From NCBI RefSeq assembly GCF_040270295.1, contig NZ_JBELOE010000236.1: 64,000 nucleotides of DNA. One strand, written 5' to 3'. The position numbers were made by a program, and so were the translations under genes. Of the stretch, positions 8,826 through 17,850 are shown in pieces; positions within the stretch are counted from its first letter, which is position 1; every line of letters begins with the position of its first letter. The stretch is from Catenovulum sediminis (lineage in GTDB: Bacteria > Pseudomonadota > Gammaproteobacteria > Enterobacterales > Alteromonadaceae). The notes below the pieces were generated by a model. That model was not told the DNA's origin, did not search any database, and saw only the letters and a list, made by a program, of their open reading frames with translations.

Positions 8826-9800
8826 ATGAAACTTCAACAGCTACGCTATATTGTCGAGGTTGTTAACCACAACTTAAATGTTTCGGCAACAGCGGAAAGT
8901 TTGTATACATCACAACCAGGCATTAGCAAGCAAGTGCGAATGTTGGAAGATGAACTAGGTGTTCAAATTTTTGGACGAAGTGGTAAACATTTAACCCATG
9001 TGACGTCTGCCGGGCGAGAAATTGTCCATATTTCTAGAGAAATACTCTCTAAAGTTGAAAGTATTAAATCAGTATCACGCGAGCATACACTGCCAGATCA
9101 AGGCAAGTTAAATATAGCGACGACCCATACACAAGCTCGATATGCGCTACCTGAGGTCATTAAAGGGTTTATGCAGAAATACCCTAAAGTGTCTTTGCAT
9201 ATGCATCAGGGAACCCCTTCTCAAATAAGCGATGCTGCGGCAAAAGGTGAAGCAGATTTTGCTATCGCAACAGAAGCACTGCATTTATACAATGACTTGA
9301 TTATGTTGCCTTGTTATCACTGGAATAGAAGTGTGGTCGTAACGCGTGACCATCCATTAGCGAAAAAGAAAACTATTACGCTTGAAGACGTAGCCCAACA
9401 TTCAATTGTGACTTATGTGTTTGGTTTTACAGGGCGTTCTGAACTAGACAGTGCTTTTAGTAAAGCTGGATTAGAGCCTAAAATTGTATTTACAGCAACA
9501 GATGCCGATGTCATTAAAACTTATGTTCGCATGGGTGTTGGGGTCGGTGTGATGGCGACTATGGCGGTTGATAAACGAAATGATCTAGATTTAGTTGCAA
9601 TTGATGCATCTCATTTGTTTAGGCCGAGCACAACTAAAATTGGATTTAGAAAAGGCACGTTTTTACGCCATTATATGTATGATTTTATCGAAAGGTTTGC
9701 CCCACATTTAACCCGAGATGTGGTGGATAAAGCCATTGCACTTAAAAATGCCGATGAAATTGATGCAATGTTTAAAGACTTAAAACTGCCCGTTAAGTAA
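8826..9800 (+). CDS. cysB: LysR-type transcriptional regulator CysB
   Basis: The 324-residue protein has the N-terminal winged helix (MKLQQLRYIVEVVNHNLNVS, TSQPGISKQVRMLE) and a type-2 periplasmic-binding-like effector domain. Sequence such as TTHTQARYALP, HQGTP and YVFGFTGRSELD is characteristic of CysB rather than of other LysR members. CysB activates sulfate assimilation and cysteine biosynthesis genes, with N-acetylserine as inducer. It is a lone gene, convergent with nudL with only four bases between the stop codons. Confidence 0.93.
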   Translation: MKLQQLRYIVEVVNHNLNVSATAESLYTSQPGISKQVRMLEDELGVQIFGRSGKHLTHVTSAGREIVHISREILSKVESIKSVSREHTLPDQGKLNIATTHTQARYALPEVIKGFMQKYPKVSLHMHQGTPSQISDAAAKGEADFAIATEALHLYNDLIMLPCYHWNRSVVVTRDHPLAKKKTITLEDVAQHSIVTYVFGFTGRSELDSAFSKAGLEPKIVFTATDADVIKTYVRMGVGVGVMATMAVDKRNDLDLVAIDASHLFRPSTTKIGFRKGTFLRHYMYDFIERFAPHLTRDVVDKAIALKNADEIDAMFKDLKLPVK

Positions 9801-9804
9801 ACGA

Positions 9805-10383
9805 TTATTTTAGTATCATAGACAGCTGTTTTAATATGGCAGCTGTTGCCCCCCAAATAAAATGTTCATTGTATTGAAACGCATATACTTGATGGTAACG
9901 GTTTTTAATTTTGACAGAGTAGCAAGCCCAATCCGTTTGTTGCAATAACACTTCTAGCGGTAAATAAACTAGGTGTCTAACCTCCTGATAGTTGAGTTTG
10001 AACTGGGCATGCTCGGCAATAAAACCTGTATATGGAGTAATACTAAAGCCCGAAGGAGTTTGAATTTCGCTCAGCTTATTAATGATAGAGACTGCGTTTA
10101 TATCAACACCTATTTCTTCAAAGGTTTCTCTCAGTGCCGTATCTGCTAATGTCTTGTCAGTGGGATCCTTTTTGCCACCAGGAAAACTAATTTGATTTGC
10201 ATGATGGCGCAAAAAGCCTTGCCTTTGTGTAAGTACAATGCAAAGTTGATCATTAAAACTGAAAATAGGGACAAGCACCGCGCTGGCTTTTAGTGTTTGC
10301 CCTTGCATTAATTGTCGGCGGCCATCATTTAATTCAGGTAACACAGACAGTTGCAATTTGTGTAATATGGTTTGCTTGTACAC
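9805..10383 (-). CDS. nudL: CoA pyrophosphatase, NUDIX family (NudL-like)
   Basis: The 192-residue NUDIX protein contains VLTQRQGFLRHHANQISFPG just before the Nudix box and RETFEEIGV within it. The LTxR...LRxHxxQIxFPGG signature before the Nudix box is that of CoA pyrophosphatases, which hydrolyse CoA derivatives to 3',5'-ADP and acyl-phosphopantetheine. The first Nudix glutamate position is occupied by Asp/Lys, as in E. coli NudL. It follows pabB by 21 bases in the same direction, and pabB-nudL is a widespread gammaproteobacterial pair. The start is GTG without a good ribosome site, so the exact N-terminus is uncertain. Confidence 0.85.
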   Translation of the reverse strand: MYKQTILHKLQLSVLPELNDGRRQLMQGQTLKASAVLVPIFSFNDQLCIVLTQRQGFLRHHANQISFPGGKKDPTDKTLADTALRETFEEIGVDINAVSIINKLSEIQTPSGFSITPYTGFIAEHAQFKLNYQEVRHLVYLPLEVLLQQTDWACYSVKIKNRYHQVYAFQYNEHFIWGATAAILKQLSMILK

Positions 10384-10404
10384 TAATTAATTGTCGACGT
10401 TGCT

Positions 10405-11799
10405 TTAGTTACGTTTTAATACGGGTAATATTTGGCTCAGTTTATCGAAAGTCTCGTTATATTCGCTGAGACAATTTGAATCATAAACTAATCCGCCGCC
10501 ACCCCAGCAATGTACTTTATTTTCTTTCGCGACTAAGGTTCGGATTGTGATATTGGTGTCCATATTGCCGCGCCAATCAATAAAGCCAATTGCACCGCAA
10601 TAAATGCTACGGCGGTGCGGCTCTAGCTCTTCGATAATCTGCATCGCTCTAATTTTGGGCGCACCGGTAATACTCCCACCCGGAAAGCAAGCCCTCAGTA
10701 AATCAAAGGCATTTTTATCATCTTTAAGTTCGCCGGTGATCGTGCTTACCATATGGTGAACAGAAGGGAAACTTTCTATGTCAAAAAGTTTAGGTACTCT
10801 GACACTACCAGCTTGGCAAACTTTTGAAATATCATTGCGCAGTAGGTCAACAATCATAAGATTCTCGGATCTATCCTTTTGTGAATCTTTTAATTTCGCT
10901 TTATGCAAATTGTCTTGTTTTAACGATTGACCTCTGGCTATGGTTCCTTTAATTGGATTGGTTTCGACTTTTTGATTGGTTACTTGTAAAAAACGTTCGG
11001 GTGAGATTGATATGACGCTGGCATTTTCTGTTCGTAAAAATGCAGAAAAAGGCGCTTTGTTACGTTCTCTTAATTTTAAGTAAGCGGACCAAGCATTGCC
11101 TTGAAAACTAGCCGTAAACCTTTGAGCTAAGTTAATTTGGTAGCAATCACCTTGGTGTAAATATTTTTTTACCTGCTCAAATTTATCACGGTAATCGGCT
11201 TCACTCATATTGGCTTGCCAGTCAGATGTGAGTGCAAACGTTTCAGCGGGTTGTGCTGTTGACTGTTCAAATTTTTGCAACCAGCGTTCAACACGTTTTA
11301 ATTTTGGTTGATAATCCAGTGCAAACCAAGTTTTGGTTTTGTTGTCTTTAATGATGGCCCAATCATAAATGCCTAGCATCATATCAGGTAGATTGATGTC
11401 TGCCTGAGCAGTTTCTGGCAAGTTTTCTATTGCTCGGGCGAGATCATACGTAAACCAACCAACACTTCCGCCTGCAAACGGTAAATCTGTTTCTACAAGT
11501 GATTTCGGCATCAGTTCAGCGTGTAAGCGGCGTGCAACTTTAAAAGGGTCATCTTGACTCTCACTGGTATAAAGCCCTTGTAGCAATTTTGTTTGAGTGA
11601 TGCCATTTTTATAAGTTAATCGTGCCAGAGGTGCAGACAACAATATATCGTATCGGCTGTGTTGATGCTCTGCGTTAGCTGAGTCTAAAAATATTGCGCC
11701 ATTTTCATCTGCAACCACCGAAAATAACAATGCCGAATCTAAATCTGACGGCAATTCTAATTGAGATATGAAGTGACTGTTATTCATTGTGTCTGACAT
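10405..11799 (-). CDS. pabB: Aminodeoxychorismate synthase component I (PabB)
   Basis: I use the ATG at 11799 (MSDTMNNSHF); the longer frame up to 11895 would run into the promoter and start of the divergent fumarase and encodes an implausible hydrophobic leader. The roughly 464-residue product has the anthranilate synthase component I fold, with PIKGTIARG, DLLRNDISKVC and GGSITGAPK. These mark the chorismate-binding site; with a PabA glutaminase it makes 4-amino-4-deoxychorismate for folate. The PIKGT motif (Lys rather than the Ala of TrpE) supports PabB over anthranilate synthase. It is upstream of nudL in the same transcription unit. Confidence 0.9.
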   Translation of the reverse strand: MSDTMNNSHFISQLELPSDLDSALLFSVVADENGAIFLDSANAEHQHSRYDILLSAPLARLTYKNGITQTKLLQGLYTSESQDDPFKVARRLHAELMPKSLVETDLPFAGGSVGWFTYDLARAIENLPETAQADINLPDMMLGIYDWAIIKDNKTKTWFALDYQPKLKRVERWLQKFEQSTAQPAETFALTSDWQANMSEADYRDKFEQVKKYLHQGDCYQINLAQRFTASFQGNAWSAYLKLRERNKAPFSAFLRTENASVISISPERFLQVTNQKVETNPIKGTIARGQSLKQDNLHKAKLKDSQKDRSENLMIVDLLRNDISKVCQAGSVRVPKLFDIESFPSVHHMVSTITGELKDDKNAFDLLRACFPGGSITGAPKIRAMQIIEELEPHRRSIYCGAIGFIDWRGNMDTNITIRTLVAKENKVHCWGGGGLVYDSNCLSEYNETFDKLSQILPVLKRN

Positions 11800-11896
11800 T
11801 TTTCGTTGAATTGTTATATAGCCATTGGCGTGAGTTGGGATGAAGGTTATCATATTGGCATTAGAAAAGAAAAACACAAACACCACGAGGTACAAA

Positions 11897-13426
11897 ATGA
11901 GTTTAATCCGTCAGCAGGACTTTATTGATAGCATAGAAGATGCGCTTCAGTTTATATCTTACTACCATCCACTGGATTATATCAAAGCAGTTGAGCAGGC
12001 ATATGAAAAAGAAATTAACCCAGCTGCTAAAGATGCTATGGCGCAGATTTTAATAAATTCACGAATGTCTGCAGAAGGCCATCGTCCCATTTGTCAAGAT
12101 ACGGGTATCGTGACTTGTTTTGTTAAAGTGGGTATGCAAGTTCAGTGGGATAAACATGATTTAACTGTGCAGCAAATGGTTGATGAAGGTACTCGCAGAG
12201 CCTATATGAATCCGGATAATCCATTACGTGCTTCGATTGTTGCAGACCCAGCCGGAAGCCGCAAAAACACTAAAGACAACACCCCCGCCGTTGTGCATAT
12301 TGATATGGTGGCGGGTGATAAAGTTGAGGTGATGATTGCTGCCAAAGGGGGCGGTTCTGAAAATAAATCTAAAGTGGTTATGCTTAACCCCAGTGATTCT
12401 ATTGTTGATTGGGTATTAAAAACATTACCGACAATGGGGGCGGGTTGGTGTCCTCCGGGGATGTTAGGTATAGGGATTGGTGGTACTGCAGAAAAAGCAG
12501 CGGTACTTGCAAAAGAAAGTTTAATGGACCCCGTTGATATTCAGGACTTGGTTGACAAAGGTGCAGAAAATGCAGAAGAAGCATTGCGCTTAGAGTTATT
12601 TGATAAAGTCAATAAATTGGGTATTGGCGCGCAAGGGTTGGGCGGTTTAACAACTGTGGTTGATATTAAAATTAAAAGCGCACCGACACATGCGGCGTCA
12701 AAGCCAGTCGCTATGATCCCGAATTGTGCTGCAACCCGACATGCTCATTTTTATTTAGACGGTTCCGGACCAGCAGAATTTACTCCACCAAAATTGGAAG
12801 ATTGGCCTGAAGTAACTTGGGAGCTGGGTGAAAACGTACGTCGAGTCAATTTAGATACAGTGACAAAAGAAGAAACTGCGCAGTGGAAAGCGGGTGATAC
12901 TGTTTTGCTATCCGGTAAAATACTAACCGGCCGTGATGCAGCGCACAGACGTATTAAAGAATATTTAGAGCGTAGTGAAGCATTGCCGAATGGCGTTGAT
13001 TTTAACGGTCGTTTTATTTATTACGTCGGCCCAGTTGATGCTGTGGGCGATGAAGTAGTCGGTCCGGCCGGCCCAACCACCGCAACTCGAATGGATAAAT
13101 TCACTGAAATGATGCTGGATGATTGTGGTTTGATGGGGATGGTTGGTAAAGCAGAGCGTGGCCCAGCAACCGTAGAGTCGATTAAAAAGCATAAAGCGGT
13201 TTATTTAATGGCGGTTGGCGGCGCGGCTTATTTGGTTGCTAAGGCAATTAAAAAATCACGTGTGGTGGCGTTTGAAGATTTAGGTATGGAGGCTATCTAC
13301 GAATTTGAAGTAGAAGATATGCCGGTAACTGTTGCTGTTGACTCTAATGGTAACAATGTGCACCAGACAGGCCCAGCCATTTGGCAAGCTAAGATTGCAG
13401 AGTTAGATACAAAATTGAAATCGTAA
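11897..13426 (+). CDS. Class I (iron-sulfur) fumarate hydratase
   Basis: The start at 11897 (MSLIRQQDFIDSI) is chosen because an ACGAGG ribosome site lies six bases upstream; a longer in-frame start at 11840 lacks one. The 509-residue enzyme interconverts fumarate and malate. Cluster-ligand cysteines are Cys66 (RPICQDTG), Cys185 (GWCPPG) and Cys277 (NCAATRH), spaced as expected for class I fumarases. The C-terminal domain contains GPTTATRMDKF and GMVGKAERG. It belongs to the oxygen-sensitive FumA/FumB type, here about 40 residues shorter than the E. coli enzymes. It is divergent from pabB and ends at a bidirectional hairpin. Confidence 0.93.
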   Translation: MSLIRQQDFIDSIEDALQFISYYHPLDYIKAVEQAYEKEINPAAKDAMAQILINSRMSAEGHRPICQDTGIVTCFVKVGMQVQWDKHDLTVQQMVDEGTRRAYMNPDNPLRASIVADPAGSRKNTKDNTPAVVHIDMVAGDKVEVMIAAKGGGSENKSKVVMLNPSDSIVDWVLKTLPTMGAGWCPPGMLGIGIGGTAEKAAVLAKESLMDPVDIQDLVDKGAENAEEALRLELFDKVNKLGIGAQGLGGLTTVVDIKIKSAPTHAASKPVAMIPNCAATRHAHFYLDGSGPAEFTPPKLEDWPEVTWELGENVRRVNLDTVTKEETAQWKAGDTVLLSGKILTGRDAAHRRIKEYLERSEALPNGVDFNGRFIYYVGPVDAVGDEVVGPAGPTTATRMDKFTEMMLDDCGLMGMVGKAERGPATVESIKKHKAVYLMAVGGAAYLVAKAIKKSRVVAFEDLGMEAIYEFEVEDMPVTVAVDSNGNNVHQTGPAIWQAKIAELDTKLKS

Positions 13427-13441
13427 TTGAATTTTCAACTG

Positions 13442-13474
13442 AAAAAGCTCAGGCCGGATTCGGTCTGAGCTTTG
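13442..13474. terminator. Bidirectional terminator between fumarase and aguB
   Basis: AAAAGCTCAGGCCG / CGGTCTGAGCTTT forms a long stem with a GATT loop, one G-T pair included. A-rich and T-rich flanks on the two sides suit convergent transcription. Confidence 0.82.
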
Positions 13475-13500
13475 TTGATATTAATATTTATCTGCATTAT

Positions 13501-14385
13501 TTATTTTCGGTAAATTTTGCTTAGATCAGCGTAATGATCAATTCGTCTGTCTCTCAAATAGGGCCAAATGCGTCTCACATTTTCACTCCGTGACATATCG
13601 ATGTCGGCAATCAGAATTTCTTCTTCACTATCACCTGCATGCGCTAAAATCTCACCTTGAGGGCCAGTCACAAAGCTATTTCCCCAAAATCGAATACCTT
13701 CACTTTGCTCACTTGGATCAGGCTCATGACCGACACGATTACAGGCAATGACCGGGACACCATTGGCTACCGCATGAGCTCTTTGTACTATTACCCAAGC
13801 ATCTAGTTGGCGTTGCTGTTCGTCATCTTCATCTGTTGGATCCCAACCAATAGCCGTCGGGTAGATTAGCAGTTCAGCGCCTGCCATTGCCATTAATCTG
13901 GCGGCTTCAGGAAACCATTGATCCCAACAAACTAACACACCCAATTTACCGACACTGGTATCAATTGGCTCGAATCCTAGATCACCAGGGGTAAAATAAA
14001 ATTTCTCGTAAAATCCAGGATCGTCTGGAATGTGCATTTTGCGGTATATTCCGGCAATTTCACCATCACTTTCAAATACCACCGCCGTATTGTGATAAAT
14101 ACCTGCCGCTCTCTTTTCAAATAAAGAGCTTACAATGACAATGTTTAATGATTTAGCCACTTCTGCCAGTTTATCGCTTGTTGGGCCGGGAATAGATTCA
14201 GCCAAATCAAACATATCTACATTTTCGGTTTGGCAGAAGTATAAACTGCGATGAAGCTCCTGCAAAACAACCAGTTTTGCCCCTTTTGCTGCGGCTTCTT
14301 TTATACCTGAAATGGTTTTTTCTAGGTTATGCGTCGTATCAGAAGTATTAGAGTGTTGCACTAAAGCGACTTTTAATGATTTCAT
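13501..14385 (-). CDS. aguB: N-carbamoylputrescine amidase
   Basis: The 294-residue carbon-nitrogen hydrolase shows the nitrilase-superfamily Glu-Lys-Cys triad: Glu in VLQELHRSLYF, Lys in RKMHIPDDPGFYEKFYFTPG, and Cys153 in VCWDQWFPEAARLMA. The DDPGFYEKFYFTPGD stretch is typical of N-carbamoylputrescine amidases, which release putrescine, CO2 and ammonia. GGGAGG precedes the ATG. It lies 13 bases after the agmatine deiminase gene, and that pairing makes the assignment firm. It is the last gene of a five-gene string. Confidence 0.92.
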   Translation of the reverse strand: MKSLKVALVQHSNTSDTTHNLEKTISGIKEAAAKGAKLVVLQELHRSLYFCQTENVDMFDLAESIPGPTSDKLAEVAKSLNIVIVSSLFEKRAAGIYHNTAVVFESDGEIAGIYRKMHIPDDPGFYEKFYFTPGDLGFEPIDTSVGKLGVLVCWDQWFPEAARLMAMAGAELLIYPTAIGWDPTDEDDEQQRQLDAWVIVQRAHAVANGVPVIACNRVGHEPDPSEQSEGIRFWGNSFVTGPQGEILAHAGDSEEEILIADIDMSRSENVRRIWPYLRDRRIDHYADLSKIYRK

Positions 14386-14398
14386 AAATCCTCCCGAT

Positions 14399-15442
14399 TC
14401 AAGGTTGATTGGCTAAAAAGCCTTTGGGGAGTTGCATCGTTATACAATGCAAACTTCCGTATTGTTCAATAATAGCACGGCAATTGATGGCTATGACTTG
14501 ATGTGAAGGAAAAGCGCGCTGCATCACTTCAATGGCCTGCGCGTCTTGTTCGATACCATAAACGGGAAGCAATACTGCATTATTGATAATTAAAAAATTC
14601 GCGTAGGTTGCTGGTAGTCTATTACCCTGTTTATCAAATTGCGCGCTGGGCCAAGGTAACTCAAATAATTGGTATGCTTGATTGTTGCTATTGGTAAATT
14701 GTTTAAGCTGCTGAGCCATTTTGTTTAGTGATGCAAAATGTGCATCTGTAGGATCATTGCAACCTTGGTAAACAAGCACATTGTTTGGCGCAAAACGGGC
14801 AAGTGTATCAATGTGCGCGTCTGTGTCGTCACCTTCTAGTTCACCATGCTCTAACCATAAAAATTGTTTGATGTTGAATAAATCAGCCAACTTTTCTTCA
14901 ATTTGCGCTTTGCAAAAGTTTGGATTGCGGTTTGGGTTGAGTAAACAAGCCTGAGTAACCAATAAGGTGCCTTGCCCGTCAGTTTCGATCCCACCACCTT
15001 CTAAAACAAATGGAATGCTTTTCTGTTGTTTGATGTTCAGTTGTTTAAATATGGCCGTATTAATTTTGTTGTCATTTTCGGCTTCAAATTTGTTGCCCCA
15101 ACCATTAAAGGTAAAATCAAGGGCGAAAATTGTGCCATTATCATTCGTTAAGGTTATCGGACCATGGTCCCGGGCCCAAGTATCATCGGTTGCACAAATG
15201 ACCCAGCTAATTTTAGCTACGTGTACCCCGGCATCAGTTAATTTTTGCTGCACTTGCTGTTGTAAATCACAGCTGTGACAGACAATCACGAGTTTTTGAA
15301 AACGAGCAATTGTGCTACAGATTTCAATATAAACAGGCTCAACTTGTTCTAATACTTCAGCCCAATCGGTTTGAGCATGTGGCCATGTAAGCATGATGGC
15401 ATCTTGTTGATGCCATTCTGGTGGTAGTCTGTATTCGTTCAT
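14399..15442 (-). CDS. aguA: Agmatine deiminase
   Basis: The 347-residue protein has the peptidyl-arginine-deiminase fold of agmatine deiminases: PPEWHQQDAIMLTWPH at the N-terminus, DDTWARDHGPI, LEGGGIETDGQGTLL, HGELEGDDTDAHIDTLARF, and the catalytic Cys333 in LHCITMQLP. It converts agmatine to N-carbamoylputrescine and ammonia. The usual Gly-rich stretch before the catalytic cysteine reads YGS here, a small departure. Its ATG overlaps the stop of the PilZ-like gene as ATGA, so translation is coupled, and aguB follows. Agmatine would come from the decarboxylase at 3.1-5.4 kb. Confidence 0.93.
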   Translation of the reverse strand: MNEYRLPPEWHQQDAIMLTWPHAQTDWAEVLEQVEPVYIEICSTIARFQKLVIVCHSCDLQQQVQQKLTDAGVHVAKISWVICATDDTWARDHGPITLTNDNGTIFALDFTFNGWGNKFEAENDNKINTAIFKQLNIKQQKSIPFVLEGGGIETDGQGTLLVTQACLLNPNRNPNFCKAQIEEKLADLFNIKQFLWLEHGELEGDDTDAHIDTLARFAPNNVLVYQGCNDPTDAHFASLNKMAQQLKQFTNSNNQAYQLFELPWPSAQFDKQGNRLPATYANFLIINNAVLLPVYGIEQDAQAIEVMQRAFPSHQVIAINCRAIIEQYGSLHCITMQLPKGFLANQP

Positions 15443-16041
15443 TTATTATCTTTAGCTGAATTGGCTCTTTGTTGTGCCAATTGTCTTAAATGTTTGCTTT
15501 GTTGATGCAAAGCAGCCCTGACCAAAATTTCTCTATCTTCATCGCGAATTTGAGTGTATACAAACTGATATTCATATAGGTTTTCGCGCTGCTGGATATC
15601 AATAATTTCGGCGAAACAGTATACGGCAGAAGCTTCTTCTGGCATAAATATTTTTAAGCGAAAACTTTGCTCTAATGACCATTTTTTTTCATTTATTAGG
15701 GTTAATCCACCTGCACCGAAGGTCTGGGTTTTATAGCGAGATTCTGCATGATCTTCTTGCAACAGTAGGTGCGACATAATCAAATCAATTTTTTTGGCTT
15801 GTATGTTTAAAAGGTCAACCAATTCGGCCGTATGGTTGCCGTAACTGTGGCTTTGTTTAATATTCATCGCATCTAAGCTGTTTATTTGTGTTGCCAGTTT
15901 AAACGGGTAGGGGATTTCTTCTAAAAAAGCTTCGTCATCGGGTATTGCTTCGTTGTCAGCAAACGCTTCTAAATTGATGTTTAACGCAAGTGGTAAGGTA
16001 AAAAACTCAGTAAACAGTTGTTTTTTTTCTTCTAATGTCAT
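15439..16041 (-). CDS. PilZ-like domain protein (putative c-di-GMP binding)
   Basis: This 200-residue protein is probably a PilZ-type protein, recognised from its overall pattern rather than a decisive motif. The N-terminal half is helical (ELVDLLNIQAKKIDLIMSHL). The C-terminal half is a beta-rich barrel (TQTFGAGGLTLI, SFRLKIFMPEEASAVYCFAEII, YQFVYTQIRDEDREILVR) ending in a basic, Gln-rich tail. The classical RxxxR and DxSxxG c-di-GMP residues are not intact: the FGAGGLTL stretch stands in the DxSxxG position. Its start overlaps the upstream Sel1 gene (TAATG), and its stop overlaps aguA (ATGA). c-di-GMP binding is therefore unproven. Confidence 0.6.
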   Translation of the reverse strand: MTLEEKKQLFTEFFTLPLALNINLEAFADNEAIPDDEAFLEEIPYPFKLATQINSLDAMNIKQSHSYGNHTAELVDLLNIQAKKIDLIMSHLLLQEDHAESRYKTQTFGAGGLTLINEKKWSLEQSFRLKIFMPEEASAVYCFAEIIDIQQRENLYEYQFVYTQIRDEDREILVRAALHQQSKHLRQLAQQRANSAKDNK

Positions 16042-17099
16042 TATTTCTCTCTGGCGTCATGCACGATTTGTGTTTGTTTTAATTTTATTTGAATCGCCAG
16101 TGCATCAGCTAGTTGTAATGCATTGGTATATTCTTCTGGGTGTTTTATCTGTACTTGCTGGATTTTAATTTTAGCGGGTTCAAAGTGATATTCAGAGGCC
16201 AGATACAACCAAGCAATGCCTTTTTCGATATTTTTTTCGACACCTTCACCCACAAAGTAACAACGCCCGAGCGCGCCCATGGCTTTGCTGCTGCCTAAAA
16301 ATGCTGCCAATTCAAAGTTTTTAACTGCAACAGAATAGTCTTTTTCATCTCGAGCGTGAAATGCAATTTCCAGGAGTTTATCGATTTCTTCATTAAGGCT
16401 TTCACTGTCGTTTGGTACTGTGTTTTTATGCGTTTCTTCAGCCGGTGGTATTTTTTCTTTATTTTGTTCCGATTGGTCTGCCTGACCAGCCAACAGGTTG
16501 TTGTCTGGCGTAATATCTTTTTCAGCAATTGTCCCTTTGTTTTTTAATGCCAAGATGACCGCATCGTAACGGGAGTTGAGTTTAGCTATGGTGTCTTGTT
16601 GGGTCACGATTTGATTCTGATAAAACTCAGCGTCTTTTTCTAATCTATGGATGCTGGATTGCAAATGCTGCATTTGTTGCTTGTAATGGATTGCAAATTG
16701 TTTTATCTGTTGCTGATGCTTTTTTTCAAGCAGTGCTATTTGTTGTTTATAGGCGCTTTCCAAATCATTTTTATGTTCGTCTTTAACCGCTTCAACGCGT
16801 TTAAACATGGTATTTAAACTGGTTTCATAAGCGCGTCTTAGATCATCAAACCAGCGGAATAAAGTGCCGGGTATTTTTTCTTTTTCAACGACTGTAGCTG
16901 ATGCCGGAAACAAATTAATAATTTGTCTTTTATCGACAAAGATTTCACCATCAATTGATTGAGTCTTGAGGGCTTTAGGGTTGTCTTGATATTTACGAAA
17001 GGTATCTTGAATTATAGCGAGTGACGCACCTGTAATTTCAGAAGCTTGTTCTAATGTAATCCAATCTATTTTATTTTCTTGTATTGGGTGTTGGCTCAT
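16041..17099 (-). CDS. Coiled-coil protein with Sel1-type repeats and an N-terminal MerR-like helix-turn-helix
   Basis: The ATG at 17099 (MSQHPIQENK) is preferred over an upstream TTG that would overlap the previous gene. The roughly 352-residue product has three parts. The first is an N-terminal HTH-like stretch (WITLEQASEITGAS, VDKRQIINLFP). The second is a long coiled coil (about residues 85-190, rich in Gln, Lys and Glu). The third is a C-terminal Sel1/TPR-like section (AMGALGRCYFVGEGVEKNIE, GIAWLYLASEYHFEPAKI). Such proteins usually mediate protein contacts. It sits between a CheW-like gene and a PilZ-like gene, suggesting a signalling or motility complex; this is inference. Confidence 0.65.
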   Translation of the reverse strand: MSQHPIQENKIDWITLEQASEITGASLAIIQDTFRKYQDNPKALKTQSIDGEIFVDKRQIINLFPASATVVEKEKIPGTLFRWFDDLRRAYETSLNTMFKRVEAVKDEHKNDLESAYKQQIALLEKKHQQQIKQFAIHYKQQMQHLQSSIHRLEKDAEFYQNQIVTQQDTIAKLNSRYDAVILALKNKGTIAEKDITPDNNLLAGQADQSEQNKEKIPPAEETHKNTVPNDSESLNEEIDKLLEIAFHARDEKDYSVAVKNFELAAFLGSSKAMGALGRCYFVGEGVEKNIEKGIAWLYLASEYHFEPAKIKIQQVQIKHPEEYTNALQLADALAIQIKLKQTQIVHDAREK

Positions 17100-17106
17100 A
17101 TTCGGT

Positions 17107-17850
17107 TTACTGTGCTGTATCAACAACTAATTTTGCATAAAATGCTTCGGGTTTTAATAATAAACTGTTTTTGTTTGCATGAGTCAATAAACCTTGCAGC
17201 ATATTTTTAACGCGAGGGTCAATATTACCTGTATGGAATTCGAGGTTTTCTAAAGGTTTAATATTATCCTGACGAACCTGTAACGAGTCTGATACTTCAT
17301 CAACGACAAAACCGGTTTTCGGCGTATGGCCATCTTGAGTCGTGTAAACTGTGACGGGTTTATGCGTTATTTCTATCAACTCATAAACCATACCAAGCTG
17401 CTGCAGTAGTTTACGTATTTTTTGCTTTGTAGCTTCTTGATTGTCGTATTCAATCTTAATTTTTTCTATTTCTACTAAAGTTTGTTGAGCTTGCTGTAAA
17501 AGTTCTTTTATTTCGGGATGAGTGGCATGTAAATTCCTTAATTCCGGTAGTTCAGCGTTCAAAGTTAAACGACTTTTATCACTGTCTACCAGTGTTTGTT
17601 GGATATTGTTTATCGCGTTTTTGACACGCATTGATAAAGATTGATTGATTTCTTGGGTTGTTGTGCCGTTCATCGCTTTCCCTAAATCATATATAGGTGT
17701 TGCTACCCCCATAAACTCTTTCATGCCTAAGAATGAAGGATCTTGCGAGGGGACTGGCGTTTCGTCCTGCATATATTTTTCTGTTAACAGAATATCTAAA
17801 ATGTTAAAGGCCACAAACTGGTCGCCAACTCTAAAATTAACAACTTCCAT
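17107..17850 (-). CDS. CheW-like protein with a helical insertion
   Basis: The 247-residue protein starts like CheW (VVNFRVGDQFVAFNILDILL, then FMGVATPIYDLGKAM, the strand-turn pattern of CheW subdomains). It then carries an insertion of about 100 residues that is helical and Gln/Leu-rich. The end of the insertion (LRNLHATHPEIKELLQQA) faintly resembles the last helix of CZB domains but lacks their zinc-binding cysteine. A CheW-like C-terminal part follows (KTGFVVDEVSDSLQVRQDNI). It is likely an adaptor between receptors and a CheA-type kinase. It is first of five co-directional genes; the next one begins seven bases after its stop. Confidence 0.65.
   Translation of the reverse strand: MEVVNFRVGDQFVAFNILDILLTEKYMQDETPVPSQDPSFLGMKEFMGVATPIYDLGKAMNGTTTQEINQSLSMRVKNAINNIQQTLVDSDKSRLTLNAELPELRNLHATHPEIKELLQQAQQTLVEIEKIKIEYDNQEATKQKIRKLLQQLGMVYELIEITHKPVTVYTTQDGHTPKTGFVVDEVSDSLQVRQDNIKPLENLEFHTGNIDPRVKNMLQGLLTHANKNSLLLKPEAFYAKLVVDTAQ

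Noticed and set aside
11800..11896. Overlapping N-terminal extensions of pabB and the fumarase, each reaching into the other's region
   Set aside because: Both extensions lack ribosome sites and encode implausible leaders. Internal starts at 11799 and 11897 leave a normal 97-base divergent promoter region.
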